A stretch of DNA of 64,000 nt from Thelonectria olida (GCA_020736575.1 JAGPYM010000036.1:1-64000), one strand, 5' to 3'. Numbered from the stretch's first letter, positions 13,501 to 24,098 are shown. Notes: generated by a model from the letters alone, not told the origin. A program made the numbers and translations.

Positions 13501-14844
13501 CGCTCCGATATAGACGACCTCCGACGGGATCACCCAGAGCTAGCGGCGGAGTATCTCAAGTTCAGGGACCAAATCGACTCTGTCAAGGGCGGCCTTAGTA
13601 ACCCCGCCGTGGCTTGGCTACCTGTTCACCAGCCTGAATACCGTCACAATGCGGCAAAGGAACTCGAGCGGGTCATTAAAGCTATTCGCTGTTTGCGCGG
13701 GTTTGATTCGTTTCTTCAGGAGCCGTCGGAGGAAAGCATGAGATCTGCCGCTGCCTTCGGGCCCGTTGTTATCATCAATGTCAGTCAGCACAGGTGTGAC
13801 GCCATAATCGTCGAGGCGAGCGGCATCAGGTCCCAATGCCTCTCTAAGGTGACAATGGAAGATATAAAGGCTAGATCCCAAGCTACCACAGGCATAGCAT
13901 CACTGAAGAGCGAGTTGCTAGAGTGGCTGTGGGATGGAATCGTGGAGCCCGTGCTTGATACCGTTGGTCTTACAAGCTCACCTTCCGACGACTGGCCACG
14001 GATCTGCTGGATTCCAACGGGAGCTCTTGTGCATCTCCCTCTCCACGCAGCTGGGTATCATCAGCTTGTGCGGGATAAGACCGTCCTAGACCGTGCCATC
14101 TCGTCATATAGCATCTCTATAACGGCGCTGGTGCAGAGCCACACTTACCGCCAGAAGTCGGAGGCTGGCCGGAAGCCGGAACATGCTGTGCTGGTTGGAA
14201 TGAATGGGCTGCATAACGCGCCGAAGGAGGTCGACGAGGTGGGTAGGATCTGTCAGAAGATGCAAGTACAGAGGCCAGACCCTCATACTAAGGAGGTCCT
14301 CAAGGCTCTGAGAGATTGCGACATATTTCATTTTGCTGGACATGGCTCGAGCAATCCCCTGGATCCATTGAAGAGCGCGCTGATTCTGGACAACCAAGAT
14401 CGCCTTACCGTGTCTAGTTTGTTTGACATCAACCTCCACAAACGGAAGCCATTCCTTGCTTTCTTATCAGCATGTAGCACCGGCCAAATCAAGCAAAGCC
14501 AGTTCGTGGACGAAGCCCTCCATCTTATCGCGGCGTGCCAGGCCGCAGGGTTCCAGCACGTTATTGGGACCCTGTGGGAGGTTGATGACGAATTGTGCAT
14601 TGAGGCGGCGAGGACGACATATGAGTGGATGCACAAGAATGCAATGAGCCACGACTCGGTCAGCGAGGGACTACACCGAGCAATTAGACAGCTTCGCATG
14701 AAGTGGGTTCGAGATTGGCAGCACAGAAGTCGTGGTGCTGGAGGCGCCGATAAATCTCGGACTGATGGACGACAGATGAGAGATGTTGTAATTGTGGAGG
14801 AAGGGCCTCTTTTATGGGTTCCTTATATTTATTATGGTTTCTAG
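10600..14844 (+). CDS. TPR-repeat protein with C-terminal CHAT (caspase-like) domain
   Basis: Intronless, 1414 aa. Residues from about 35 to about 930 are a long array of helical tetratricopeptide-like repeats (recurring patterns such as DLDLAIDYYKRAV and LGRAYKSRY). The last third is a CHAT domain (Caspase HetF Associated with TPRs). The two expected catalytic positions are visible: His1248 in FHFAGHG and Cys1292 in LSACSTG. The C-terminus ends in LLWVPYIYYG, the usual close of CHAT domains. CHAT proteins are clan-CD-type peptidases. In fungi some are encoded next to gasdermin-like or other cell-death effectors that they may activate, while many have no known role. It is probably cytosolic, as no signal peptide or membrane helix is seen. 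The ATG at 10600 is the first in frame. The gene stands alone beside the RIP block. The domain call is firm; substrate and role are unknown. Confidence 0.92.
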   Translation: MASPSPSADRREDEDTSLPRDPLVQIPLCELFDNLLEEYKLVENLGDLESAIHQLQDDLKPSPGIEGARLLLRIAAAYQAKHMRTAMLDDQQASAMLLLESFNSIPDVHSDKLKMLRCSTSAYFELFERTQSMDDLSLVIQQLQTMLEIAPGYGRVQAEILFRLGVARDREFELTQKMTALDETIRNYESSLRLTPQCDPEWLDRADCLVSAAGIKYGRTSQAQDLQSVIRYQKSRLDRQPEGDTMRTLHLGYLGSLYLDLHHKTKDLEALESSIDIFEDLLSVLPEDDPERSMSLMTQARAYDAMWQITDEVAFLEVAARQLKDSLDRISHNAPIRESLVTYAAEVWHKIYKITRGRESLEISLTLCEERLGRLSNDSPKRKALLRLLAGLAFDKGKQTMEAGDITIATARLWELQSNMPSNDPERQSVEKMLGELVVSDGWNFGAPPGAPSTSSNFTVYGQSGLAIRTKEPPNSHVTKLLGRLFERGAGSKDAAETEQWILESEHLLQELPPDDPWRELELLQLGMSYSDLYQQSKSIHHLDQAIKHFRQGLSVESGNKTYHDMLLNGLSTALWQMSGATNLEKDLSVAIETSQKCLSSSINQMPILQLISTGLLHRYSKTGNEADLDLSLQMSQQSLALMPDDDVNRAPMLHVIGVIFLNRSTGRGALSDLEAAIENLELAVEACPAQHHGRSEYLSDLGRAYKSRYLRTNDSKDMDMAIQRLLEAVQTSKDDTIGRAICSVNLADGYALRYHVSETTSDLDLAIDYYKRAVHLEDLHGSGQNKPRVLACLGNANVIRYQHNGDTRYWELGRSCLEDALNQMPKDLFLRGQFLWHLGTGYHLAFQSTRQDEDLQKAISFFEEALSCSDYQPDARTEAGKSLIAIYSSLKDWTQAYRTASILFSLIPLIMARSLENSDKQRIATQFVGFASDAAAIALLAGESPYAALRLLETGRGLIMSSLLGLRSDIDDLRRDHPELAAEYLKFRDQIDSVKGGLSNPAVAWLPVHQPEYRHNAAKELERVIKAIRCLRGFDSFLQEPSEESMRSAAAFGPVVIINVSQHRCDAIIVEASGIRSQCLSKVTMEDIKARSQATTGIASLKSELLEWLWDGIVEPVLDTVGLTSSPSDDWPRICWIPTGALVHLPLHAAGYHQLVRDKTVLDRAISSYSISITALVQSHTYRQKSEAGRKPEHAVLVGMNGLHNAPKEVDEVGRICQKMQVQRPDPHTKEVLKALRDCDIFHFAGHGSSNPLDPLKSALILDNQDRLTVSSLFDINLHKRKPFLAFLSACSTGQIKQSQFVDEALHLIAACQAAGFQHVIGTLWEVDDELCIEAARTTYEWMHKNAMSHDSVSEGLHRAIRQLRMKWVRDWQHRSRGAGGADKSRTDGRQMRDVVIVEEGPLLWVPYIYYGF

Positions 14845-15545
14845 TTTGTTAGGGAAAAACACCACTATAGCGTAAGAAATAAGGAGGGCTACGCACTGGA
14901 TATGGCAAGCATTCAGAAGTTGCCGTTCCGATGCCCCAGGGGGATCCCAGAAGAAATTTGAGTTCTTGTGACATACTAGATCTAGTTGTTAGCTACTCGG
15001 GGAATCGTTATGTTCAGATTGTGTGACATTGTCCTCCACGACCGATGTGACAATTTCGCATCTCATAGCGCTCAACGGTGGCATGCTACTATTGCTGCAT
15101 GATAACGGACACGGCCTTCGCGCCAGGCCAAACTTGGCGAGACACGGGTACCTTCGGAAATACGTCGGTAAAGAAAGTGGAGGTTGGCTCTCACGTCTGA
15201 GTCCCTGCTTCTCTTTTGTCCTTGAGGCGACGCTAAGAATCTCGGTTCCGAAACCAAACCTCCCCTCTCGCGCCCTCTCGCTCAGACTTGCCTCATCCCC
15301 CATGTCTACGGAGCCGGTTCTCGGCTAGGGAAACATTGCCATGACAAACTACATCATTTTTGTGGAATTCGATTCGCCATCGCATCTCGATGGGCGAGCT
15401 TCGATGAGGTACCTACCATAGCTAGAGCTGTTGCTGTGAGACTGCGTTTGCGTGAACATGTTTCCTTTTAAACATTGAGCTCCCCAGCTTCACAGGTAAA
15501 CCCCTGTTACTCAATAATTAAATTCCCTCCATCGCAAAAGTTACA
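14845..15545. other. Intergenic region between the CHAT and dehydrogenase genes
   Basis: No convincing gene. It holds the 3' end of the CHAT gene and the promoter of the downstream dehydrogenase. The short frames at 14989-15328 lie on both strands and show no protein-like pattern. Confidence 0.6.
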
Positions 15546-17364
15546 ATGGCGCCTTTCACACCCCAGCTCAAGGACTCTTCGCTCCTTGTGGGCCTTAACT
15601 ATATCAACAGTGAATGGGTCGAGTCTGTCTCAGGCAAGAGGTTCGACGTTCATGGTGAGCAATCCAGATCAAGTTCAACCAGGTGTGATTCGGTTTGAGC
15701 AGAGGAAGGCTAATCATCCCCCTCCATCTTCTTCAGACCCCGCTACTGGTGCCTTGATCGGCTCTTGTCCCGAGTCCGTCCCCGAAGATGCTGAAGAGGC
15801 CATTCGCGCAGCTGCCAAAGCTCTCCCCGGCTGGCGCTCTCGTACCGGTCGCGAGCGGTCGCGCATTCTTCGTCGCTTCCATGATCTCGTGATTGAGAAC
15901 AAGGAAGATTTGGCGCTTCTTATTACCTGGGAGAACGGTAAGGCCAGAGCGGATGCTGTTGGCGAGGTCTCCTTTGCGGCCAGCTTCCTCGAGTGGTTCT
16001 CCGAGGAGGCTTCCCGCATCTACGGCGATGTCATCCCTCACAGCACTCCTGGGTTCAGGACTTCAGTATTGAAGGAGCCTATTGGGGTCTGCGGTCTCAT
16101 TACCCCGTATGTTGCTTGGCCCATTGACACTCTCGGAGCATTCGATGGCTAACTCGGACTTGGCTTGTAGATGGAACTTCCCCGCCGCCATGATCACTCG
16201 TAAACTCGGCCCTGCCTTGGCCGCCGGCTGCACCGTTGTTGTCAAGTCGGCCGGCGAGACGCCCTTCTCGGCCAACGCACTTGCTATCCTCGCCGAGAGG
16301 GCCGGCGTCCCGCCCGGCGCCTTTAACATCGTCTCGGCCCTGCACAACACACCTGATATCGGAACGACGCTGTGCAGCTCGCCCATCGTCAAGAAGATCT
16401 CCTTCACCGGCTCCACTAGAGTCGGGAAGATCCTCATGAGCCAGTCTGCCAACACTCTCAAGAAGCTCAGTCTCGAGCTGGGCGGCAACGCTCCCTTCAT
16501 CGTCTTCAACGACGCGAACCTCGACCTTGCCCTGAACGGCACCATCGTCAGCAAGTTCAAGTCATCAGGGCAAACGTGCGTGTGCTCCAACCGCATCTTT
16601 GTTCAGAAGGGCATTTACGACGAGTTCATTCGCAAGCTCAAGGAGGCCGTGGGCCGCTTCCAGATTGGACACGGCTTTGAGGAAAAGGTCACTCACGGAC
16701 CGTTGGTGACTCCCGCCGCGGCGGACAGAGTCGATGGGCTGGTTGGCGATGCCATCAAGAAGGGTGCCAAGGTGGAAATTGGAGGCAAGCGACGAACTGA
16801 CATGGGTGAGTTTCCCTTTTGCCATCGGCTTCATCCCATCCCTTAATCACGAACTGACCGATGTCTTCGCCCTTCTCTAGGCCCCAATTTCTACGAGCCG
16901 ACAATTCTCAGCAACGTAAATACCGACATGCGTCTCGTGACCGAAGAGATCTTTGGTCCCGTGGCACCAATCTTCGTCTTCGACACGGAAGACGAGGTCC
17001 TCGAGGCCGCAAACAACTGCGACGTGGGCTTGGCCTCGTACATCTTCACCCAAGACATCAACCGCGCCGCCCGGTTCACAGAGACGCTGCAATATGGCAT
17101 GGTCGCCGTCAACACTGGCGTCATGTCTGACTGTGCTGCACCGTAAGTTCCGCTCCCCCCAACATTGACCCAACGCCTCTCTCGTCCCTTCATCCCAGCA
17201 TCCCGACCAACAGCCCACTGATCCTTGCGTGCTCGTGCAGGTTCGGCGGCGTCAAGCAGTCCGGCCTCGGCCGAGAAGGAAGCAAGTACGGTATCGAGGA
17301 TTATCTGCAGACCAAGACGGTCGTGACAGGCAACGTCCATGTCACCCACAAGGCTTATCTATGA
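15546..17364 (+). CDS. Succinate-semialdehyde dehydrogenase-type aldehyde dehydrogenase
   Basis: Five exons (15546-15654, 15737-16106, 16171-16805, 16881-17142, 17241-17364) give 499 aa, the usual family length. It is an NAD(P)-dependent aldehyde dehydrogenase. The general base Glu262 lies in SLELGG, and the nucleophile Cys296 lies in SGQTCVCSN, 34 residues later as in the family. The CxC at the active site and the end [23 protein letters not shown] resemble GabD/Uga2-type SSADHs, which oxidise succinate semialdehyde to succinate in the GABA shunt. The N-terminus [12 protein letters not shown] has no obvious mitochondrial presequence, so a cytosolic enzyme is likely. The start is the ATG at 15546; joining exon 1 to exon 2 restores the conserved DPATGALIG. 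The family is certain; the exact substrate is inferred. Confidence 0.9.
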
Positions 17365-18128
17365 AGCACGACACCAAGAACAATAATAGCCAAGGAACCA
17401 AAATAGGGAAAAATACAGCGCCATTGCATGAATGAACAAGACTGGCCCCCGTCTGTGTAGCATGCATAAATCCTTTGACTGCGGACTGATGAGAGCTGAC
17501 ATTCCAAGATACGGTCGAGAGCAGGCATGTCGCATCGGGACACAAACAGTTGGACATCTATATCCAGCTTCTTACATACATCGACATGTCGGCAAGCGGG
17601 GGCCATGACCAGTGCCTCGGAAGGACATGGGCTGAGTCTGACGGCCTGGCACACTGCCCGTTGACGGCCAACACAGCGCATCCCCCACATCCCGGCATTG
17701 CAGCCACCATCCTTCTTGGTTCCGCTGTCCCATCGCAGGGATCCTTTTCGTGGGGTTACACGATCTTCAGCTGGCTTGCCCGTGTTGAAGCGATCACGGG
17801 AGAGGCTTGCTGACAAGATGGTGCTGACCATGATCACTGCGATGCGTTCCAATCAAAGTAAACATGTTTGCAATTTTGCGAGGACTATCTCACGCAGCCC
17901 TCGTCTGAAGAAGGTATCCTGAATAAACAGTTCGTCCTCACCTACACACCACATTACCCAGACACCTTGTGCCCACAGTCGTGACTGAAATGCCAAGTCT
18001 AAAAAAGATAAACAAACCTCCCAGACCGGAAAATGCCCAATCTCTCCATCAAATCACTGTAAGCCCCCACGTAACTCCATCCATGAATGCCCATAGATAT
18101 CCAAAAACACAAACATACAACCGCTCAA
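17365..18128. other. Convergent 3' intergenic region
   Basis: Lies between the 3' ends of the dehydrogenase (+) and the laccase (-). No protein-like frame was seen; it presumably holds both terminators and UTRs. Confidence 0.6.
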
Positions 18129-19940
18129 TTAGATACCAGAATCCCACTGGTGAATCCCCTGCTCGTCCTGGAACGCACTCCACGTCGCGCACTGGTCATC
18201 AATCATCTCCTTGTTCGAGATCTGCTCCAGTTCGTCCTCTCGCTCGAGGAACTGCACCGCGAATCCCTCCGACATGTGCCACCCGATGTGGCAGTGCAGC
18301 AGCCACGCGCCGGGGTTGTCCGTCTTCCAGGCCATGACGAGGTGGCCGGGGCCGGGCAGCAACGCCGTGTCGCGTCGCGGCGGGTTGGTCAGGTCCAGCG
18401 GCGTGTGCTCCGTGTACTCGCCGCTGCCCTGCGCGAGCACGTAGAAGTCGTGGCCGTGGAGGTGGATGGGGTGAGGGATGGGCAGGTCGGTTTCGATGAT
18501 GAAGTAGACCCATTGGTCGACGCCGTAGATCTCGAAGATGGCGTCGTCCTTTTCGTAGTCGGCGACGCCGTCCAGGACCTGCTTGATGGTGGGCTTCTTC
18601 CAGTCGAGAACCATGGTGGTGCTGTTGAGATACCACTTGAAGAGCCCCAGAGACTGGTTGCTGACGGATGCAGATTCCACATCGGTCCAGTCCGCGTGGT
18701 CGACCTGGTGAGGAACAACGGGAATGAGGTCGCTGGTGTTGTCCTCACAGGTCGTCTCTGTGTCGTGGGGGTACGTCTCTGGCGTAGAAGGCTCGTCGCC
18801 GTAGTAAACAATGCCCTTGACGTTGTCTCCGTGGTGGTTTTGGCTGCAGTCGGACTGCGGGACGGCGCGCAGCCAGAAGTTGTCGCACAGGTCAGCTTGA
18901 TCGGCCTTGATCACCACATCATATCTTTGGCCTTGACACACGTGTTAGATCGTTGAACAATGCGAATCGAGGAGTGGACACATACCCATTCCGACTTGGA
19001 TCGTATCAGTTACGAATGGCTCAACAGGCACAAGGTCCGCAGAGATGACAGTCATGGTATGGTTGTCGATGGAGAATTTGAAGTGGCTGTCAATCGCGGC
19101 GCCAACGAGTCTCAATCTGTAGCTCTTTCCGGACTCGAACTTCAGCTTGAATCTCTCGCCTGTGGTGGTGACATTGTCTTCGGCAACCCAGATGTTGGTC
19201 CCGTTAATGAGTCCTGTATCCGAAGTTGGCGGGCCATGCACGGCGGCCCAGTGGTGAAGCTCGTCGACAGTCTGGTGGCTCCAATCGTTGAGGAAGAGAA
19301 CGCCGAGATCCTCGTCGTAGTTGGCGGAAGCGGGACCGTTGATGACAAGACCACCGAAGACGCCTTGCCAGGCTTGGAGGACAAAGTGAGAGTGATACCA
19401 CGAAGTTCCGTACTGCTCAGCCTTCCAAGTGTAGGTCTGGGTCTCTCCGGGAACAAGCGGGCATTGGCTCACAGCAGAAGTGCCGTCGTTCTCATAGGTG
19501 TGGTTTTGGCGGATGCCATGCCAGTGTATGCTGGTGCCGTTCAGAGAGTGAGTGAGCGAGTTCTTAACATGGACAGTCACAGTATCGCCCCAATCGGCAT
19601 ACAGCGTCGGCCCCGGGATAGAACCGTTGACCGCCATGGCCGGCCTCTTGATTCCGTCCGGGGCCACGACGACGTCAGTGAGTTCCAGCCAATACTCCCT
19701 CGTCACGCCCGTGTCGACATACTCGGTGGCGTAGTCAGTGTCAATTGAATACTGACACCACTCAGAACGCGTGGAGGGAGTGTTGCCGCTGCACGCAGAG
19801 GAAGGGAGGGAGGGAGAGGAGGAGGAGTTCGAGCGTGGGACTAGGACCGGGGCTCGTTTCGGAAATCCCAGGCCGGGAGCTGCCGAGACAAGAGACCCAG
19901 CAGCCAGGAGGAAGGATAGGATCGACCGCATGGTTATCAT
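18129..19940 (-). CDS. Secreted ascomycete-type laccase (multicopper oxidase)
   Basis: Two exons (18986-19940 and 18129-18931, 54-nt intron) encode 585 aa. An N-terminal signal peptide (LSFLLAAGSLVSA) is followed by three cupredoxin domains. All four copper motifs are present: HWHGIRQ, WYHSH, HPIHLHGHDF and HCHIGWHMSEGF. Laccases oxidise phenols with four-electron reduction of O2 at a type 1 plus trinuclear copper centre. The position ten residues after the type 1 Cys is Phe, where most ascomycete enzymes have Leu. The protein ends exactly in DSGI, the conserved C-terminal plug of ascomycete laccases. A second in-frame ATG lies at 19931 and is equally possible as start. Its natural role (pigment, lignin or toxin oxidation) cannot be told from the context. 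Confidence 0.95.
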
Positions 19941-20132
19941 TAATTAATTAGATGTCGGTTGAAGAGATGGAGTAGTGACAGGCAAGTGATAGTGATGCTG
20001 GAAAGGGGGAAAGAAGCTGCTTCAAGTAGGAAAGGAGACTGCGCTATAGATCAACGAGTGCCTCAGAGCTTGGGGCCGATTCCAAGTGAATGAAGCGGCC
20101 TGAATTTATTTCAACGCGGAACATCACCACGT
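19941..20132. promoter_or_regulatory. Laccase upstream region
   Basis: Short 5' region of the minus-strand laccase, containing TAATTAATTA just before its ATG. No specific element is assigned. Confidence 0.3.
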
Positions 20133-20540
20133 CTATTTGCGGAAGTCTCCATTGACACCTCCGTAAAAGGCAGTGTCTTCCTTCTCAATGCCAAGAATCA
20201 CTCGTATCCTAATCCTGTCATCTGCAGGCTGACCAACGTACAGTCCCAACTGCAGCTCTTCAGCGAGAACATCATGATATGGGCCGTTCGTATAAACCAA
20301 TAACGACGTTTCTTTTGCGAGCTGCAAATGGTCCCCACCACTCGCGGTTCTTCAGATCCATGTCCCATCGTACGGCTTTGCTGCAGCCCTTGGGTAGGAT
20401 ATCGTCGATGACGTGAGTACCAGGGTCTCTCGAGGTCCACGAGCAACCGACGTCCAAGTTTACGTTCCACAAAGGGCCCGGCTTCGCACAAGGCGATGCA
20501 TGCCAGCGTGTAACCCATTGCGGCTGTTGCCTACAAAGGC
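20133..20540 (-). pseudogene. Possible frameshifted small protein gene
   Basis: Two overlapping minus-strand frames look like consecutive parts of one protein. One contains GCSWTSRDPGTHVIDDILPK and NREWW; the other runs from LQLAKETSLLVYTNGPY to a stop at 20133. They would join if one G of the run GGTGGGGACC (about 20325-20335) were absent. The beginning is unclear: an ATG at 20518 opens a hydrophobic stretch in yet another frame, preceded by a possible splice acceptor. It may be a dead or mis-sequenced small secreted protein of about 110 aa, of no recognised family. Confidence 0.3.
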
Positions 20541-21111
20541 AAGGCTTGGTTGTGGTGAGTTGTGGGGGGGCTGTGATGCTCCCGCCAAGATGCGCGTGTC
20601 CTCCGATAGTCCGATTCCCATCCAGCCCAATGCCGCTCCTCTCTTGAAAAGCTCCGAGCCAACAGGCCCTCGACGGGCATGGCAAGGATCATGGTTGTAG
20701 TGGTGGGGTCGCGGTGCAGATCGCATGCGGGCCGTCGACGTGACATTGGAGCAATCTGCATCTGGGGTCAAACCGTCAATTTGGATGCACGTCTCGCTGC
20801 ATGCAAACGGCCGCCTCCACGGTTCTTGGACTGTCTGTCCTGTTGCACAATTGAAGGGCGGATTACACGGTGACGCGGCTGCAACGCGTCCTCGGGGTCA
20901 TGACCACGATGCATTCGTCTGGAGTGTAGAACAGCAACAGTTAAAAGGGATCAACATTTCCCGTCGACATTTTGGATCTTCAGAATGTGTTTAATCTAGA
21001 TGAAGAACACGAGGTCTATGCCATTATCTTGATCTCGACCCCATCGCCCTGAAACCTCCTCATCTCAGACCTCATCTCAGACTCGCTCCCTCCAGCTGAA
21101 CTACCGCAAAC
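20541..21111. other. Intergenic region upstream of the small secreted protein gene
   Basis: No protein-like frame was seen. It should contain the promoter of the plus-strand gene at 21112. Confidence 0.5.
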
Positions 21112-21813
21112 ATGCATACTCTGTTCTTGCTTCTTCTCATCGCAACTCCCGCCATTGGCTGGCCTTCCCGGGCATCAGGCCATGTCCAACGGGCCGACGA
21201 CTCCAGCTCTTTCCAAATATACGCAACCGGTGACAATATCTCGGGCCTTCCCCTGTTCTCTTGCGGCGGTAGGTGGTCTCTCGTGCGCCGGTGCTTATCA
21301 GACCAAGGCTGACCTTCTCTTGCACACAGACTCGGCATATCTGGGCGACTATACTCTCCTTGGGGATGCCGAAGCTGCTCCCGTCATCTGTCAGTTCAAT
21401 TCTCCACACCACCACACACACTCTCACCCGCGCCGCAACTTTAATAAGCTGACTACCTTCAAGTCCACGCCACAGCCGATAGCATCTGGCTCGGGTCCCC
21501 TGAAGCCAGTGGCTTTTCGGGTTCTGACGCCCTTCCCACGTGGTCCGACTTGAAATTTTACGTGCCTGGGGAGGCGTCATCTTCGCACGTCGTTGGTCTT
21601 ATTGATTCGTCCTCGGGTAACACAAACATTATTTCCAGTGGCTTTGTCCTGTACGGAACTTATGTCCTCGTTACGGGCAACAGTGGCAAGCTCGAAGCAC
21701 TTTGGTATGCTGTGCCATCCGAGACTTCCGGCGTATACTCGCTGAAGTGGAATGATACTGGTGATGATGAGAAGAGCGTCGTTGTTTCGTTGAAAACTTT
21801 GCCGCCGACATAG
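21112..21813 (+). CDS. Small secreted protein of a fungal family of unknown function
   Basis: Three exons (21112-21268, 21330-21389, 21464-21813) give 188 aa. The start MHTLFLLLLIATPAIGW is a clear signal peptide. The mature part is low in cysteine and reads as a compact beta-rich domain (SGLPLFSCGDSAYLGDYTLL near residue 50, LKFYVPG, SSGFVLYGTYVL, LEALWYAVP and GVYSLKWNDT). This pattern resembles a group of short extracellular proteins common in ascomycetes with no assigned function (recalled, not searched). The exon junctions were fixed by keeping this pattern in frame; reading through either intron breaks it. It is secreted, but whether it is wall-associated or free is unknown. Confidence 0.78.
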
Positions 21814-23541
21814 ATCTAGACGGGCAAGGGCCACTTGGAGGCCTTGCGCGAGATGGGGCAGGTTTTGGAGACTTGTGTCTAGTTACCATTTACTTTTCAA
21901 TGTCTTGTCGAATTTCTATCCTTTCCATGTCGTGTACCGAAGACATAGATCCAGCCGATAGCACACCTGGCGTATTATTAGACGATTCAGTTTCCATAGT
22001 TGTCCATGATCATGGAAACAATATCGAAGAAAATTCCATGACTTCGATCCAGGTGTCCAAAGCCCACTCAGTCAATGGCCCAATGCTGGTCTTGTGGCAT
22101 ATCATATTCAGCTCTCTCTTCAACCTGCCCGGATTGCACAAGCTCCAGTCCACCGCATTATGTAATTTTATCCTAGTTAAGTGATACTAACCCGGAGATT
22201 AATTGCGTAATACTGCTGTCCCGTTCAAAGGCCATGTTACGTTACAAGCAACTTCTGCAGTTGCAAACTTACGTGATAGTTACTGTGTGAAAGCGACAAG
22301 CGACAAGCGACAACAAAGCTAGCAAACAACTTGTACAGATGCCCAGCCATTCACCTTTTCGGTAAAAAAAATTACTCACGTGGGTCATTTCCAATGCACT
22401 ACTTCCAGGTCTCTCGAAAAGGAAATGGCTTCACGATTACGATGTTGGAACTGCTCCGGAAAGAGTAGGGCTTTCTCTCGCCCAACATAAATCTAGGGTA
22501 TTGAAAATGCCCTCAGTTGTGACGAGATGTTAGCAAATATACGACAGAGGCTGTATTGATGCGATTGGCCATTGATTTCTCTCAAAGCTCACCACCGTCT
22601 CCGGGCAATTGTCCTTCACCGCAAAGACAGCCCTATTTTTACCAGGCGTATTGAATTGGCCGGAGACAGTGGAAACGGGAGGCGGAGTCTCTCCGAGGAG
22701 TCCGATCCTTGATGGACTTGCTCCGAGTTTCACAGCCCGCGTGAACAACTGTGCAACGTGCAGGGATGTATCATGTATCGAGTTTTGTCAACTGTCATAC
22801 ACTGCAGCTATCTTTAGCAAACCACAGTTCAGAATCCGCTTCTGTGCCTTTCAGCTACGGCGAGGCACCCTCTCACTCTCTTGTCAGAATTCCCGACAAA
22901 AGTTCTTGGGCGTTGGGCGTTGGGCATTGGTCATGCAAATTACCGCACGTCACATGTGCAGTGCTTCAGCCGTTGCGAGCAGCAGAATGCGCGATATACG
23001 ATGGCTTCAGGGCGGGCCATGGCCTGGTCGGTGAACTCGATCGACACGAGGATAATAAATGAATCCTTCAGCACGTTAAAGCTGCCAGCGGGCAATGCAT
23101 CGTGCGGCGATCTCAATGGGTGCGTCAAATACGACGGGCCAGGTCTGATACGTGGAGAAGGGGCAGGGTCATGGACCGACGAGGTGGACCAAGTTGAGTG
23201 GGCTGACTGTTGATCTACAGCGCTATTGCAAAAGAGTTTAAGGGTTTTATTTGATAGTCTAGTCAATCCTCACGAGCTTCCGCTCTCGATTCCTCTGCCC
23301 TTCCCAAGCCCATTGCGAGGTTGCAGCAGCCCGTTATCAGCTGAACGTGATCCTTGCATCCTTGTCGCCTTGTCCTTTCATTACTAAGAAGCCGAGGAAG
23401 AGTGAGCCCGAGGATAAGAAAAAACACGCGGCGGGGGAAAATGTCTCCTCTTTCTCCTCTTCTCCCCCTACTAGTTAGGTTGTCAACCAGAGCAAACGCA
23501 CCGACTCCGACTAATAGGCCACATCGTATCCATCCGTCGCT
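21814..23541. other. Gene-free intergenic region, 1.7 kb
   Basis: Several short frames on both strands (for example 22609-23034 and 22940-23266) show no conserved pattern, signal peptide or plausible splicing. Nothing specific is seen. The right end should be the promoter of the Dabb gene. Confidence 0.5.
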
Positions 23542-24098
23542 ATGAACCTCCAGCCCCTAGTCCGCATCTTCCACTTCTACCGCTTTGTTGCCGGCTTCAT
23601 CCTGTTCGCTGCCTTCATGAACCACATTCCGTATTGGGTAGACACTGGGCGGAAGATCCCAACCACCCACACCGTCTTCGTTGAATTCATGCACAGCGCA
23701 AAGCCAGAAGCTATCAAGGCGGTACGCGTTCAATCACGCCCATCTATATAGACCTAGATATCTAATCAATTAAACTTCCGTCCAGGCTTGCGCCCAATTC
23801 AAGTCCCTCAAGTACAAATGCCTCCACCCCATCAGACACTCGACTTACATCATCTCGGTCAAGGGAGGCCGACACCACGAAGACGTACGAGATTTATATA
23901 CGAGCTTTTGCACCTTCACACACCTTACTGACGTCGCCTCAGCAAGCATACACGCATGCCTTCATCACCGAGTTTGCCTCGATTGAAGACCGAGACTACT
24001 TTGTTAACGAAGACCCGGCCCACAAGGCTCTCAAGTACAATCTTGAGCACATCGTATCCTCATCCATTGAGGTCGACTTTACTGACGGCAATTATTGA
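23542..24098 (+). CDS. Dabb (stress-responsive A/B barrel) domain protein with N-terminal hydrophobic helix
   Basis: Three exons (23542-23721, 23786-23884, 23943-24098) give 144 aa. Residues from about 40 onward form a single dimeric alpha-beta barrel domain: THTVFVEFMHSAKPEAIKAA, then CLHPIRHSTYIISVKGG, then THAFITEFASIEDRDYFV and DPAHKA. Dabb proteins form dimers; some are enzymes and many are stress-induced proteins of unknown activity. Before the domain sits FVAGFILFAAFMNHIPYW, a hydrophobic stretch long enough for a membrane anchor or uncleaved signal, which is unusual in this family. No other ATG lies between 23542 and the domain except one inside the stretch. Fold confidence is high; function is unknown. 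Confidence 0.82.

Noticed and set aside
18087..18956. 289-codon plus-strand frame opposite the laccase
   Set aside because: Shadow of a GC3-rich gene. The minus strand carries all four copper motifs.
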